DNA of 64,000 nt from Methylotenera sp. (lineage in GTDB: Bacteria; Pseudomonadota; Gammaproteobacteria; Burkholderiales; Methylophilaceae): contig JAHRYP010000003.1 in assembly GCA_020622105.1 (NCBI GenBank), positions 63,923 to 127,922 of the forward strand. The letters run 5' to 3'. The notes below the pieces were generated by a model, which saw nothing but the letters and a program-made list of their open reading frames with translations, was not told the DNA's origin and did not search any database. Position numbers and translations under genes: made by a program. This document shows positions 11,241-20,972 of the stretch, piece after piece (within the stretch, counting starts at the first letter, position 1; every line of letters begins with the position of its first letter).

Positions 11241-11963
11241 CTAAAATAAGCTTTTTAGCCCATCCATTGCGTCCCCGGCAGCATCACCAATTGCACCGCC
11301 TGCCTGCCGCGCAGCTTTACCGAGCTGATCAAAGCTCACGGCTTTTAATAACTGCCTCTCCATAGCTCCAGCAATTCTTTGACCCAACTCGCCTGGCGTA
11401 ATACCACCTTCGGCTTTGCCAATGTTGCGCTTAGTCAAATTTGGCAGTGCTACCGTCACAGTTTCTCCATCCATGAATTCGGCAGTTGCCTGCGCTTTTG
11501 AGTCAAGCATTTTGAACTCTTCTACAATCAGCTTTTTGCCAGGTGTTGGCTCACTGTCAGAAGGGCCTAAATACTCTGCAATATTTTTCTGAATTGCATC
11601 AAAGTTAGTCATACGAGCGCCTTTCTCGTAAATGACTTCCGGTGCAATGATGGCAATTTTTCTGACGGTAATTACATCATCGGTAATGCTGGCTGGATCC
11701 AGCGCTACCGTAAACTCATCAACTTTAAACGCATATGGTGTTTTAAAGCCGGTTGGATTACCCACAACAAAATTGCTGATCACACACTCGCCATTAACTG
11801 CGTCAATTTTTACATTGCCGACACTCACTTTGGCCTGTGTCATTTCACTGCCATATTCAACAATAGCATCACGCACTAGCCCATCCAGATTATCGCGCAG
11901 CCAGAATAAAGCACCTGCAATGATTACAAAAAGAACCAATAGGCCTAACCCAATTTTCTTCAT
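11241..11963 (-). CDS. AsmA/DUF748-like membrane-anchored protein
   Basis: N-terminal TM followed by AsmA-like repeat region (VSVGNVKIDAVNGECVISNFVVGNPTGF). Confidence 0.55.
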   Translation of the reverse strand: MKKIGLGLLVLFVIIAGALFWLRDNLDGLVRDAIVEYGSEMTQAKVSVGNVKIDAVNGECVISNFVVGNPTGFKTPYAFKVDEFTVALDPASITDDVITVRKIAIIAPEVIYEKGARMTNFDAIQKNIAEYLGPSDSEPTPGKKLIVEEFKMLDSKAQATAEFMDGETVTVALPNLTKRNIGKAEGGITPGELGQRIAGAMERQLLKAVSFDQLGKAARQAGGAIGDAAGDAMDGLKSLF

Positions 11964-12052
11964 AAAGTGCTTATTCCTTATTATGGCTACTCAGCAGAAC
12001 CACTTCGACTGAGGCCAAAAAAGTATAAAAATAAGCAATATTATAAAGCAGA

Positions 12053-12095
12053 ATTTGCTATAAATATGTGATTAAATCCCATATTTATAGCAAAT
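12053..12095. repeat. 16-bp perfect inverted repeat with 11-nt loop
   Basis: ATTTGCTATAAATATG-tgattaaatcc-CATATTTATAGCAAAT. Confidence 0.85.
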
Positions 12096-12168
12096 ATAAC
12101 AACAGTCCAGCCGTGATAAAGTTACAGGAGCGCAGTGAAACTAACGAGGGATAACCACTAAATCACTA

Positions 12169-13659
12169 TCAGAGCCCATGCCTTCTATATTGAATTGCTT
12201 CCGCGATATGAGCGGGCTGGATATTGGCGGCATGATTCAAATCCGCAATGGTGCGCGCTACTTTCAAAATACGATGATAAGCACGTGCTGACAAATTAAG
12301 CTTAGCGATAGCCGTTTTCAGTAAAGTGAGTCCGGCATTATCAGGCTGGCAATATTGCTCGATCTCCGTAGTGCCAAGCATGAAATTCGCTTTACCTTGA
12401 CGCTGCAATTGAGTTTCGCGTGCCTGCTCCACTCGGGCGCGAATCGAATCGCTGCTTTCCGCTGTATTTGCATTAGTAAGTTCATCTTCTTTCAATGCAG
12501 AAACTTCAATATGCAGGTCAATTCGATCCAGCAATGGCCCTGAAATTTTGGCCTTATAACGTGTCACCTGATCAGGGGTGCAGCGGCACTTATTATTGTA
12601 GTGTCCCAAATAACCGCATGGGCAAGGGTTCATGGCAGCAACTAGCTGAAACTGTGCCGGGAAATCCGCCTGGCGTGCGGCACGTGAGATTGTGATCTGA
12701 CCACTCTCAAGCGGCTCACGCAAAACTTCCAACACTTTGCGGTCAAATTCAGGTAGCTCATCGAGAAATAAAACACCACGATGTGCCAGTGAAATTTCAC
12801 CCGGACGCGGAATACCGCCTCCACCTACCAGAGCAACACCGGAAGCCGTATGATGCGGTGACCGGAATGGTCTGCGTTTCCAGTTTTCAAGTTTGTAACT
12901 CCCATTCAGCGATTGCAGCGCAGCCGACTCCAGCGCCTCTTCTTCGGTCATGCTCGGTAAAATGCCGGCAAAGCGGCTGGCGAGCATACTCTTACCGGCA
13001 CCGGGTGGTCCGCTCATGATCACGCTATGCCCACCTGCGGCGGCAATCTCTAACGCACGCTTAGGCCCTGACTGCCCTTTAACTTCACCAAAGTCGGCGT
13101 AGGAAACTTTTGTTTGCTCAGTAGCGGCATCCATCTGCACTAATGCAGTGCGCCCGCACAAATGTGAGCAAACCTCCAGCAATGATCTGGCAGGATAGAT
13201 AACAGCGTCACTTACCAATGCCGCTTCTGCAGCACTATCAACTGGCAGCACAAAAGCGCGGCCGCTCTTATAAGATTTATATGTCATCGCCAATGCACCG
13301 CGTATTGGACGCAGCTCACCAGTGAGCGCCAGTTCACCTGCAAACTCATAGCGAGACAGGCTATCAGATGGGATCTGGCCACTCGCGGCCAAGATACCAA
13401 GCGCTATCGGCAAATCATAACGCCCGCTCTCTTTTGGTAAATCAGCTGGCGCAAGATTGACCGTGATACGCCGCGCGGGAAATTCAAACTGCGCCGTCTG
13501 GAGCGCAGCACGCACGCGATCTTTGCTTTCTTTAACTTCTGCCTCAGGCAGCCCGACTATCGTGAAGCTGGGAAGACCATTTGCCAAATGCACTTCAACC
13601 ACCACTTCCGGGGCGTCCATGCCGGTAAGGGCGCGACTATACAGTACTGCCAAGCTCAT
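12169..13659 (-). CDS. comM: ComM/YifB-family Mg chelatase-like AAA ATPase
   Basis: GPPGAGKSMLASR Walker A; HRGVLFLDELPEF; CPCGY zinc motif. Confidence 0.92.
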   Translation of the reverse strand: MSLAVLYSRALTGMDAPEVVVEVHLANGLPSFTIVGLPEAEVKESKDRVRAALQTAQFEFPARRITVNLAPADLPKESGRYDLPIALGILAASGQIPSDSLSRYEFAGELALTGELRPIRGALAMTYKSYKSGRAFVLPVDSAAEAALVSDAVIYPARSLLEVCSHLCGRTALVQMDAATEQTKVSYADFGEVKGQSGPKRALEIAAAGGHSVIMSGPPGAGKSMLASRFAGILPSMTEEEALESAALQSLNGSYKLENWKRRPFRSPHHTASGVALVGGGGIPRPGEISLAHRGVLFLDELPEFDRKVLEVLREPLESGQITISRAARQADFPAQFQLVAAMNPCPCGYLGHYNNKCRCTPDQVTRYKAKISGPLLDRIDLHIEVSALKEDELTNANTAESSDSIRARVEQARETQLQRQGKANFMLGTTEIEQYCQPDNAGLTLLKTAIAKLNLSARAYHRILKVARTIADLNHAANIQPAHIAEAIQYRRHGL

Positions 13660-13669
13660 TTGGCTGTAC

Positions 13670-13933
13670 TCACTTGCTTATTGATGCTTGCTGTGTTTCT
13701 GATGCGGACGACTCTAATTCAGCAAGCCTCGCCTCTAACAATTCAAGTTTTTGACGTGTATTACGCAACACTTCTGCCTGCACCTCAAACTCCTCACGTG
13801 TGACAAGCTCCATTTTGGTGAACATGCCCCTTAATAGTGCATTTAAGTTTTTTTCAACATCTCCCAAAGGCGACGAACTAACTACCTCTTTGATTTTATT
13901 AGATATTTCGTTAATTTTTTGAGCATCCAACAT
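13670..13933 (-). CDS. ubiK: Ubiquinone biosynthesis accessory factor UbiK / BMFP domain
   Basis: Short coiled-coil with LVTREEFEVQAEVLRNTRQKLELLEARLAELE. Confidence 0.85.
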   Translation of the reverse strand: MLDAQKINEISNKIKEVVSSSPLGDVEKNLNALLRGMFTKMELVTREEFEVQAEVLRNTRQKLELLEARLAELESSASETQQASISK

Positions 13934-14042
13934 ATTTTATTCCTTAATAATTTAAGCCAGTTTATCAGATTAATTAAAAAATTTACATTCATGAAGTAAT
14001 AATATAATTATCTATCTCACTGATTAATAAAAGAAAAATTGT

Positions 14043-14058
14043 TGGCACACGCCTTGCT
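14043..14058 (+). promoter_or_regulatory. sigma54 (RpoN) -24/-12 promoter
   Basis: TGGCAC-ACGCC-TTGCT, GG-N10-GC spacing; upstream of the porin-glnK-amtB unit. Confidence 0.85.
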
Positions 14059-14115
14059 TTACATCCTATGTGTGTTTTTAATTAATCACTTTTATTTTTA
14101 ACAGGAGTTAGCAAT

Positions 14116-14904
14116 ATGCGTAAATCATTATTATCACTTGCAGTATTAAGCGCACTTTCAGTGCCTACCATTACAATGGCTGAAGATGCTGCACCAGCAG
14201 CTGCACCAGCTTCTCCTCATACTATTGCTTACAATGTAGGCCTGTATAGCCAATACATTTTCCGTGGTTTGACACAAACCCGCGAAGATCCAGCGCTACA
14301 AGGCGGTGTTGATTACACACATGCGAGCGGTTTTTATGTTGGTGCATGGGGCTCAAACATCAGCTGGTTAAGCGATGGCGATTACTACAGAAGCTCAAGC
14401 CTGGAATTAGACTTATATGGCGGTTATGCAAATACTATTGGTGATACCGGCATTGGCTACAACGTTGGTTTACTGCAATACATTTACCCAGGTAGCAAAA
14501 ACCCAGGTGTTAAAAAAGCGGAAACAACAGAAATTTACGGTAGCCTGAGTTACGGCTGGTTAAGTGGTAAGGTTTCAGCAGTGGTTTCTGATGGCGCGTT
14601 TGGTTACGACGATGCTGATGGCACAACTTACTCAGAACTTAATCTGAACGTTCCATTCGGCGCCGGCTTTACTGCACTTGCCCATTATGGCTACCAAGAC
14701 TTTACAGGTAAAACCAACGGTACAAGCAACAGCAGATACGATTATGCTGATTGGAAAATCGGCTTGACAAAAGCCTTTGCTAACGGCGTTAATGTAGGCG
14801 GTTACTACACTGATACTGATGCTAAAAAATCAGTTTTCACCGATGTATCTGGTCAGCACTTAGGCAAAGATCAATTCACAGTATTTGTACAAAAAACTTT
14901 CTAA
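14116..14904 (+). CDS. TorF family putative porin
   Basis: Signal peptide plus YNVGLYSQYIFRGLTQTREDPALQGGVDYTHASGFYVGAWGSNI. Confidence 0.88.
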   Translation: MRKSLLSLAVLSALSVPTITMAEDAAPAAAPASPHTIAYNVGLYSQYIFRGLTQTREDPALQGGVDYTHASGFYVGAWGSNISWLSDGDYYRSSSLELDLYGGYANTIGDTGIGYNVGLLQYIYPGSKNPGVKKAETTEIYGSLSYGWLSGKVSAVVSDGAFGYDDADGTTYSELNLNVPFGAGFTALAHYGYQDFTGKTNGTSNSRYDYADWKIGLTKAFANGVNVGGYYTDTDAKKSVFTDVSGQHLGKDQFTVFVQKTF

Positions 14905-14946
14905 TAGTTTAATTTGTATTGCAAGAATTTACATTGCAAACACAGT

Positions 14947-15339
<393 letters not shown>

Positions 15340-15349
15340 GGAGATAAAC

Positions 15350-16867
15350 ATGAAAAAAATACTCTCGATGTTTGCCTTGGTCATGATGCTGGGCCTTGGT
15401 GCTACAAGCACTACGTTTGCTGAAGATGCCGCACCTGCAGTGGATGCAGTTGCAGCAGAAGTTGTACCTGCAGCTGACGCTGCACCGGTAGCAGATGCAG
15501 TCCCTGCTGCTGCACCCGCAGAAGCAGCTCCGGTTGAAGCCGCTGCCGCACCTGCACCGGTGCCTAACAAAGGCGATACCACATGGATGCTGTTAGCTAG
15601 CATCATGGTAACACTGATGGCAATTCCTGGTTTAGCCCTGTTCTACGGCGGCTTGGTACGTCAGAAAAATATGCTTTCGTTACTCATGCAAGTATTCATG
15701 ATTTTCTCACTGATGTCAGTATTGTGGGCAATCTATGGTTACAGCGTGGCATTTACCGGCGGCGGTCCTTTCTTTGGCGGTCTAAGCAAAGCATTCCTGG
15801 CTGGCATCACACCTGAATCATTAGGTGCAACTTTCAGCAAAGGTGTTTATATTCCTGAGCTGACTTTTGTTGCTTTCCAAATGACTTTCGCAGCAATTAC
15901 GCCGGCGCTGATCGTAGGTGCATTTGCTGAACGCATGAAGTTCTCTGCAATTCTGATATTCATGGTGATCTGGTTCACATTCTCATACTTGCCATTGGCA
16001 CATATGGTTTGGTACTGGGATGGTCCTGATGCAATTACCGACGCAGCTTCACTTGAAACTGTAGTAGCGAATGCAGGCTGGTTGTGGGCTAAAGGTGCAC
16101 TGGACTTTGCAGGTGGTACTGTTGTTCACATCAACGCTGGTGTTGCAGGTTTAGTTGGTGCAATCATGGTTGGTAAACGTATCGGCTACGGCAAAGAAGC
16201 GTTAACACCACACAGCCTGACTTTAACAATGGTTGGTGCAGCGTTACTGTGGGTGGGTTGGTATGGCTTTAATGCTGGCTCTAACCTTGAAGCTAACGGT
16301 TACGCAGCATTGGCTTTCGTTAACACAACTATCGCAGCAGCAGCAGCTACTTTAGCCTGGTCATTCACAGAATGGTCATTACGTGGCAAACCATCAATGT
16401 TGGGTGCCGCTTCTGGCGCGGTAGCAGGTTTGGTTGCAATTACTCCAGCTTGCGGCTTCGTAGGCCCATTGGGTGCAATCGTGATCGGCTTGCTGGTTTC
16501 ACCAATCTGCTACTTCTTTGTAGCTAAAGTGAAATACTGGTTAGGTTACGACGATGCCTTAGATGTATTCGGTATCCACGCTATCGGCGGCATCTTCGGT
16601 GCTCTGGCTACCGGTGTGTTCGTAAACCCAGCTTTAGGCGGTGCAGGTGTAGTTGATTATGTTGCCAACGGTGTAGCTGCTTACGACTTTGGTGCACAAA
16701 TGACTGCCCAGGTCACTGCTGTAGTCACTGCAGTGGTACTGTCAGCGGTTGTTTCAGTCATCGCATTCAAGATTGTAGACATGCTGGTTGGTTTACGCGT
16801 AACTGAAGAATCAGAGCGTGAAGGTTTAGATACGAGCGCACACGGTGAACGCGCATATCACAGCTAA
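15350..16867 (+). CDS. amtB: Ammonium transporter with Ala/Pro-rich N-terminal extension
   Basis: GDTTWMLLAS..., DFAGGTVVHINAGVAGL; start moved to ATG after AAGGAGATAAAC. Confidence 0.95.
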   Translation: MKKILSMFALVMMLGLGATSTTFAEDAAPAVDAVAAEVVPAADAAPVADAVPAAAPAEAAPVEAAAAPAPVPNKGDTTWMLLASIMVTLMAIPGLALFYGGLVRQKNMLSLLMQVFMIFSLMSVLWAIYGYSVAFTGGGPFFGGLSKAFLAGITPESLGATFSKGVYIPELTFVAFQMTFAAITPALIVGAFAERMKFSAILIFMVIWFTFSYLPLAHMVWYWDGPDAITDAASLETVVANAGWLWAKGALDFAGGTVVHINAGVAGLVGAIMVGKRIGYGKEALTPHSLTLTMVGAALLWVGWYGFNAGSNLEANGYAALAFVNTTIAAAAATLAWSFTEWSLRGKPSMLGAASGAVAGLVAITPACGFVGPLGAIVIGLLVSPICYFFVAKVKYWLGYDDALDVFGIHAIGGIFGALATGVFVNPALGGAGVVDYVANGVAAYDFGAQMTAQVTAVVTAVVLSAVVSVIAFKIVDMLVGLRVTEESEREGLDTSAHGERAYHS

Positions 16868-16906
16868 CTAAGTAGTTAAAAGCAATAAACCCCGTAGTAA
16901 ACTCAA

Positions 16907-16930
16907 GGGACGCGTAAGCGTCCCTTTTTT
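16907..16930 (+). terminator. Rho-independent terminator after amtB
   Basis: GGGACGC-gtaa-GCGTCCC TTTTTT. Confidence 0.9.
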
Positions 16931-16974
16931 ATTGTATCTGTCGCATTCTTAAATAACTTGACACAAATAACTAA

Positions 16975-16994
16975 ATAACTAATTATATAGTTAT
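16975..16994. promoter_or_regulatory. Putative autoregulatory operator overlapping the ArsR-type regulator start codon
   Basis: ATAACTA-ATTATA-TAGTTAT inverted repeat. Confidence 0.5.
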
Positions 16995-17298
16995 GAATTT
17001 GATTGCCGACATTCCCGTAGACTTTAAAAACACTGCCGCCATTTTTATAGCATTGGGCGATGAGCATAGGCAGCGCATTCTGCTTACCTTTGAAAAAGGT
17101 GAGAAACTGAACATTCTACAAATTGTTTCCACCACTACACTTAGCCGCACCGCGGTAACACATCATTTAAAAGTATTGCATCAATCCGGTGTGCTTGATT
17201 CTGAAAAAGTTGGCAAAGAAGTGTATTTCTGGGTCAATACCGAAGCAGTAGCCGACGCCTTACAGCGCGTACTTAGCTATATCAAGAATGAAACCTGA
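16993..17298 (+). CDS. ArsR-family winged-helix transcriptional regulator
   Basis: LGDEHRQRILLTFEKGEKLNILQIVSTTTLSRTAVTHHLKVLHQSGVLDSEKVGKEVYFWV. Confidence 0.88.
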   Translation: MNLIADIPVDFKNTAAIFIALGDEHRQRILLTFEKGEKLNILQIVSTTTLSRTAVTHHLKVLHQSGVLDSEKVGKEVYFWVNTEAVADALQRVLSYIKNET

Positions 17299-17321
17299 AA
17301 TATTAACAAGAAGGTAAACCC

Positions 17322-19442
17322 ATGATTGCAAGATTTTTAAAACTGATTTGCCGCATTATCTTCAGAGTTAATGTCAGCGGCATTGCCAATCTGCCAAAGC
17401 AGGGAAAGCTGCTGGTGATTGCCAATCATGAATCATTTCTAGATGGTTTACTGCTGGGATTATTTCTGCCGATACGCGCCACCTTTGTTGTGCATACCAG
17501 CGTGCTCGACCACTGGTTTTTCAGGCAAGTCCTGCGTTTAACGCCTTATCTGGCTGTTGACCCATCTTCACCGCTGGCGATGAAAAAAGTGATCAAGCTG
17601 CTGGAATCCGGACAACCGGTAGTGATCTTCCCGGAAGGCCGTATCACGCTCACCGGCTCCCTGATGAAAGTCTATGACGGCCCCGGTTTTGTGGCGGCAA
17701 AAACCGGCGCAATGATTTTGCCGGTCCGCATTGAAGGTGCCTCACATTCCTACTTTAGCCGCCTATCTGAATCTCACGTCAAAAAGCTGTTTCCCAAAGT
17801 CAATATCACTATTTTGCCGACGCGCCACATTGCCATGCCAGAGGCTGCCACTGCAAAAGCACGCCGCCGGCTGGCCGGTGATGCCATGCGTCGTGAAATG
17901 CAGAATATGTTATTCAGCTCTACCCAGATCAACACGCTGTTTCAGTCATTTTTAGATGCAGTCTCAACTTATGGCCGCAGTACCGTATTAGTGGAGGACA
18001 TGCGCCAGGTAGAAGAAAATTACGGGGAGCTGCTGAAAAAAAGTCTGGCATTAGGAAAACTGAGCAAAAAAGTCACACAACAGAATGAAAATGTAGGCGT
18101 CATGATGCCAAATGTCACTAACACGATTTGCCTTATTTTCGGCTTAAGCGCATTCGGACGTATTCCTGCCATGCTCAATTACACAGCAGGCAGCACAGGT
18201 ATCCGCAATGCATGCACGGCAGCCTGTGTCAAAACCATTATCAGCTCTCGGGAATTCATCAAAGCCGCGACATTGGAAGAAACCATTGCCGGATTACAAG
18301 GCATTAATATTATCTATCTGGAAGACTTAAGGCCAAAATTCAGCTGGCTGGATAAACTATGGCTGATGGGTTTTGCATTATGGTTCCCTAGACTTGCTAC
18401 TGTAAAAAGCAATCCGAACGATCCTGCCGTTGTCTTGTTTACATCGGGCTCTGAGGGCAAACCAAAAGGTGTTGTACATTCTCACAGCACCATTCTGGCG
18501 AATGTTGCACAAATCAAATCGATTATTGATTTTTCCATGCAGGATAAATTCATGATGGTGTTACCGCTATTTCATGCATTTGGCTTTACCTGCGGCGCGA
18601 TCATGCCACTAGTTGTAGGTAGTCGCATGTTTATCTACCCGTCACCGTTACATTATCGCGTAATCCCGGAAGTCATTTACGATCGCGGCTGTACCGTATT
18701 ATTCGGCACCAGCACATTTTTAGGTAACTACGCCAAGTATGCCAATCCATACGATTTTTATAAATTACGTTATGTGGTCGCCGGTGCCGAAAAGCTCAAC
18801 GAAGAAGTGCGCAAAACCTGGGTAGATAAATTTGGCATTCGTATTCTGGAAGGCTACGGTGCTACAGAATGTGCACCAGTTTTGGCTGTAAACACCCCTA
18901 TGGCCAACAGACCAGGCTCAGTGGGCACCTTAATACCGGGACTGGAATCCAAACTGGACCCAGTACCGGGCATAGAAGACGGCGCGCTGCTATCAGTGCG
19001 CGGCCCCAACGTGATGCTGGGGTATTACCTGCATGACAATCCGGGAGTGATTGATACCAGCCACGAAGGCTGGCATAGCACAGGCGATATTGTGACCATT
19101 GATGAAGATGGCTTTTTATTTATTAAAGGCCGCGTTAAACGTTTTGCCAAAGTAGCCGGTGAAATGGTCTCTCTGGAAACTGTAGAAAGTATCGCCAATC
19201 ATGCCTCGCCGCAACACCAGCACGCTGCTACTACACAAATTGATAGCCAGCGCGGTGAAAGCATTCTGCTGTTTACTACCGATACCAATTTAAATCGAGA
19301 GCAACTCAGCAACAGTGCCAGAGAGTTAGGAAACCCGGAACTTGCAGTTGCCAGAAAATTGATTGTGGTAGAAGAACTACCTATGCTAGGCACCGGGAAA
19401 ACGGATTATGTGACCTTGAAGAATATGGCGGAGAATGCATGA
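17322..19442 (+). CDS. Bifunctional PlsC-type acyltransferase / acyl-[ACP] synthetase (Aas-like)
   Basis: PlsC NHESFLDG and FPEGRIT; AMP-binding FTSGSEGKPKGVVHSH, GYGATECAPV. Confidence 0.9.
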   Translation: MIARFLKLICRIIFRVNVSGIANLPKQGKLLVIANHESFLDGLLLGLFLPIRATFVVHTSVLDHWFFRQVLRLTPYLAVDPSSPLAMKKVIKLLESGQPVVIFPEGRITLTGSLMKVYDGPGFVAAKTGAMILPVRIEGASHSYFSRLSESHVKKLFPKVNITILPTRHIAMPEAATAKARRRLAGDAMRREMQNMLFSSTQINTLFQSFLDAVSTYGRSTVLVEDMRQVEENYGELLKKSLALGKLSKKVTQQNENVGVMMPNVTNTICLIFGLSAFGRIPAMLNYTAGSTGIRNACTAACVKTIISSREFIKAATLEETIAGLQGINIIYLEDLRPKFSWLDKLWLMGFALWFPRLATVKSNPNDPAVVLFTSGSEGKPKGVVHSHSTILANVAQIKSIIDFSMQDKFMMVLPLFHAFGFTCGAIMPLVVGSRMFIYPSPLHYRVIPEVIYDRGCTVLFGTSTFLGNYAKYANPYDFYKLRYVVAGAEKLNEEVRKTWVDKFGIRILEGYGATECAPVLAVNTPMANRPGSVGTLIPGLESKLDPVPGIEDGALLSVRGPNVMLGYYLHDNPGVIDTSHEGWHSTGDIVTIDEDGFLFIKGRVKRFAKVAGEMVSLETVESIANHASPQHQHAATTQIDSQRGESILLFTTDTNLNREQLSNSARELGNPELAVARKLIVVEELPMLGTGKTDYVTLKNMAENA

Positions 19443-19551
19443 CTAACAAGATAGTGATACTTCTGCTGTGCTCTATTGGCACTATATAATCAAAGCCATC
19501 TATAAAAAGCTGAAGTAAGCGGCTTAACGAAATATCCACCGAAAGAACTGC

Positions 19552-20910
19552 ATGAGCAACCAATTTAAATTGATGAAAGAAAAGCGTTTCAGGCCATTTT
19601 TCATGACGCAATTCTGGGGTGCGTTTAATGACAATATGTTCAAAACCGCACTCATCACGCTGGTTGCATTTCATGCAGCAAGCCTCACCAGCTTAGACTC
19701 TGCCTTGCTGGTCACCATTCTGCCCGGTGTGTTTATTCTGCCGTACTTTCTGTTCTCGGCCACCGCAGGACAATTAGCAGACAAGTTTGAAAAGTCGAAA
19801 ATTATACGCCTCGTAAAAATCTTTGAAATCGGCATCATGCTATTTGCCAGTGCCGGTTTTTTTCTGCATAACATCTGGCTGCTGGGAATCGCACTGTTCA
19901 TGATGGGCATGCACTCGACACTGTTCGGCCCAGTCAAATATTCTTACCTGCCGCAACACTTGGGTGAGCACGAACTGATGGGCGGCAACGGCATGGTAGA
20001 AATGGGCACCTTTGTCGCTATTCTTCTCGGGCAGGTATTAGGCGCGTGGCTTGCGATTCAGCACCCGCACGAACTCATCACCAGCGTCGCTATTTTAATC
20101 ATCGCGGTATTAGGCTACTGGCACAGCCGCGGCGTACCCAACTCCCCGGCGCAAGAGCCGCTGCTGAAAATCAACTGGAATCCGTTTACTGAAACCTATC
20201 GCAGCATCCAGTTTATCTGGCAGCACCAAACGGTGTGGCTCGCTATCATTGCCATCTCCTGGTTCTGGTTTTACGGCGCAACCTTGCTGGCACAGTTCCC
20301 GAATTTTGCCAGAAGCGTGCTGCATGGCGATGAAAGTGTATTTATACTTTTGCTCACAACCTTCTCGCTAGGCATCGGTGTTGGCTCCCTGCTATGCGAA
20401 AGACTATCCAAAGGCAAAGTAGAGCTTGGCCTTGTGCTATTTGGCAGCATTGGTATCACACTATTCAGCATAGACTTATATTACTCAAGCACACATATCC
20501 ACGAACACTGGAATAATCAAACGCTTGCCGATTACATGACGTTTATCCATAAGCATATTGATATGCATGGCAATATCATTTTCAGTCATTGGCGCCTGAT
20601 AATGGACATCTTGCTGATCGGGCTGTTCGGCGGATTTTATATCGTACCGCTGTATGCATTTGTGCAGTCACGCGCCCAAAAGAGTCATCAATCTCGAGTG
20701 ATTGCCGCTACCAATATCCTGAATGCGCTGTTCATGGTGGTATCTGCTGGTTTTTCGTTATGGATATTCCATCAGGGCTTAAATATTCCGGAACTGTTTT
20801 TAACCACAGCATTACTCAATATCGTGGTGATGATCTACCTGTGCGCACGCCAGCCTGCCTACTACAAATCGTTTGCGAGCTGGATTGGTCTAAAAAAATC
20901 AAATCCTTAA
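19552..20910 (+). CDS. MFS transporter, LplT-like (lysophospholipid)
   Basis: 12-TM profile, FWGAFNDNMFKTALITL; adjacency to Aas-like gene. Confidence 0.8.
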   Translation: MSNQFKLMKEKRFRPFFMTQFWGAFNDNMFKTALITLVAFHAASLTSLDSALLVTILPGVFILPYFLFSATAGQLADKFEKSKIIRLVKIFEIGIMLFASAGFFLHNIWLLGIALFMMGMHSTLFGPVKYSYLPQHLGEHELMGGNGMVEMGTFVAILLGQVLGAWLAIQHPHELITSVAILIIAVLGYWHSRGVPNSPAQEPLLKINWNPFTETYRSIQFIWQHQTVWLAIIAISWFWFYGATLLAQFPNFARSVLHGDESVFILLLTTFSLGIGVGSLLCERLSKGKVELGLVLFGSIGITLFSIDLYYSSTHIHEHWNNQTLADYMTFIHKHIDMHGNIIFSHWRLIMDILLIGLFGGFYIVPLYAFVQSRAQKSHQSRVIAATNILNALFMVVSAGFSLWIFHQGLNIPELFLTTALLNIVVMIYLCARQPAYYKSFASWIGLKKSNP

Positions 20911-20972
20911 ACTACATACGAAAAATAGCTTTAACCTTATAATAGTGACCTATTTCAATACTCTATATACAT

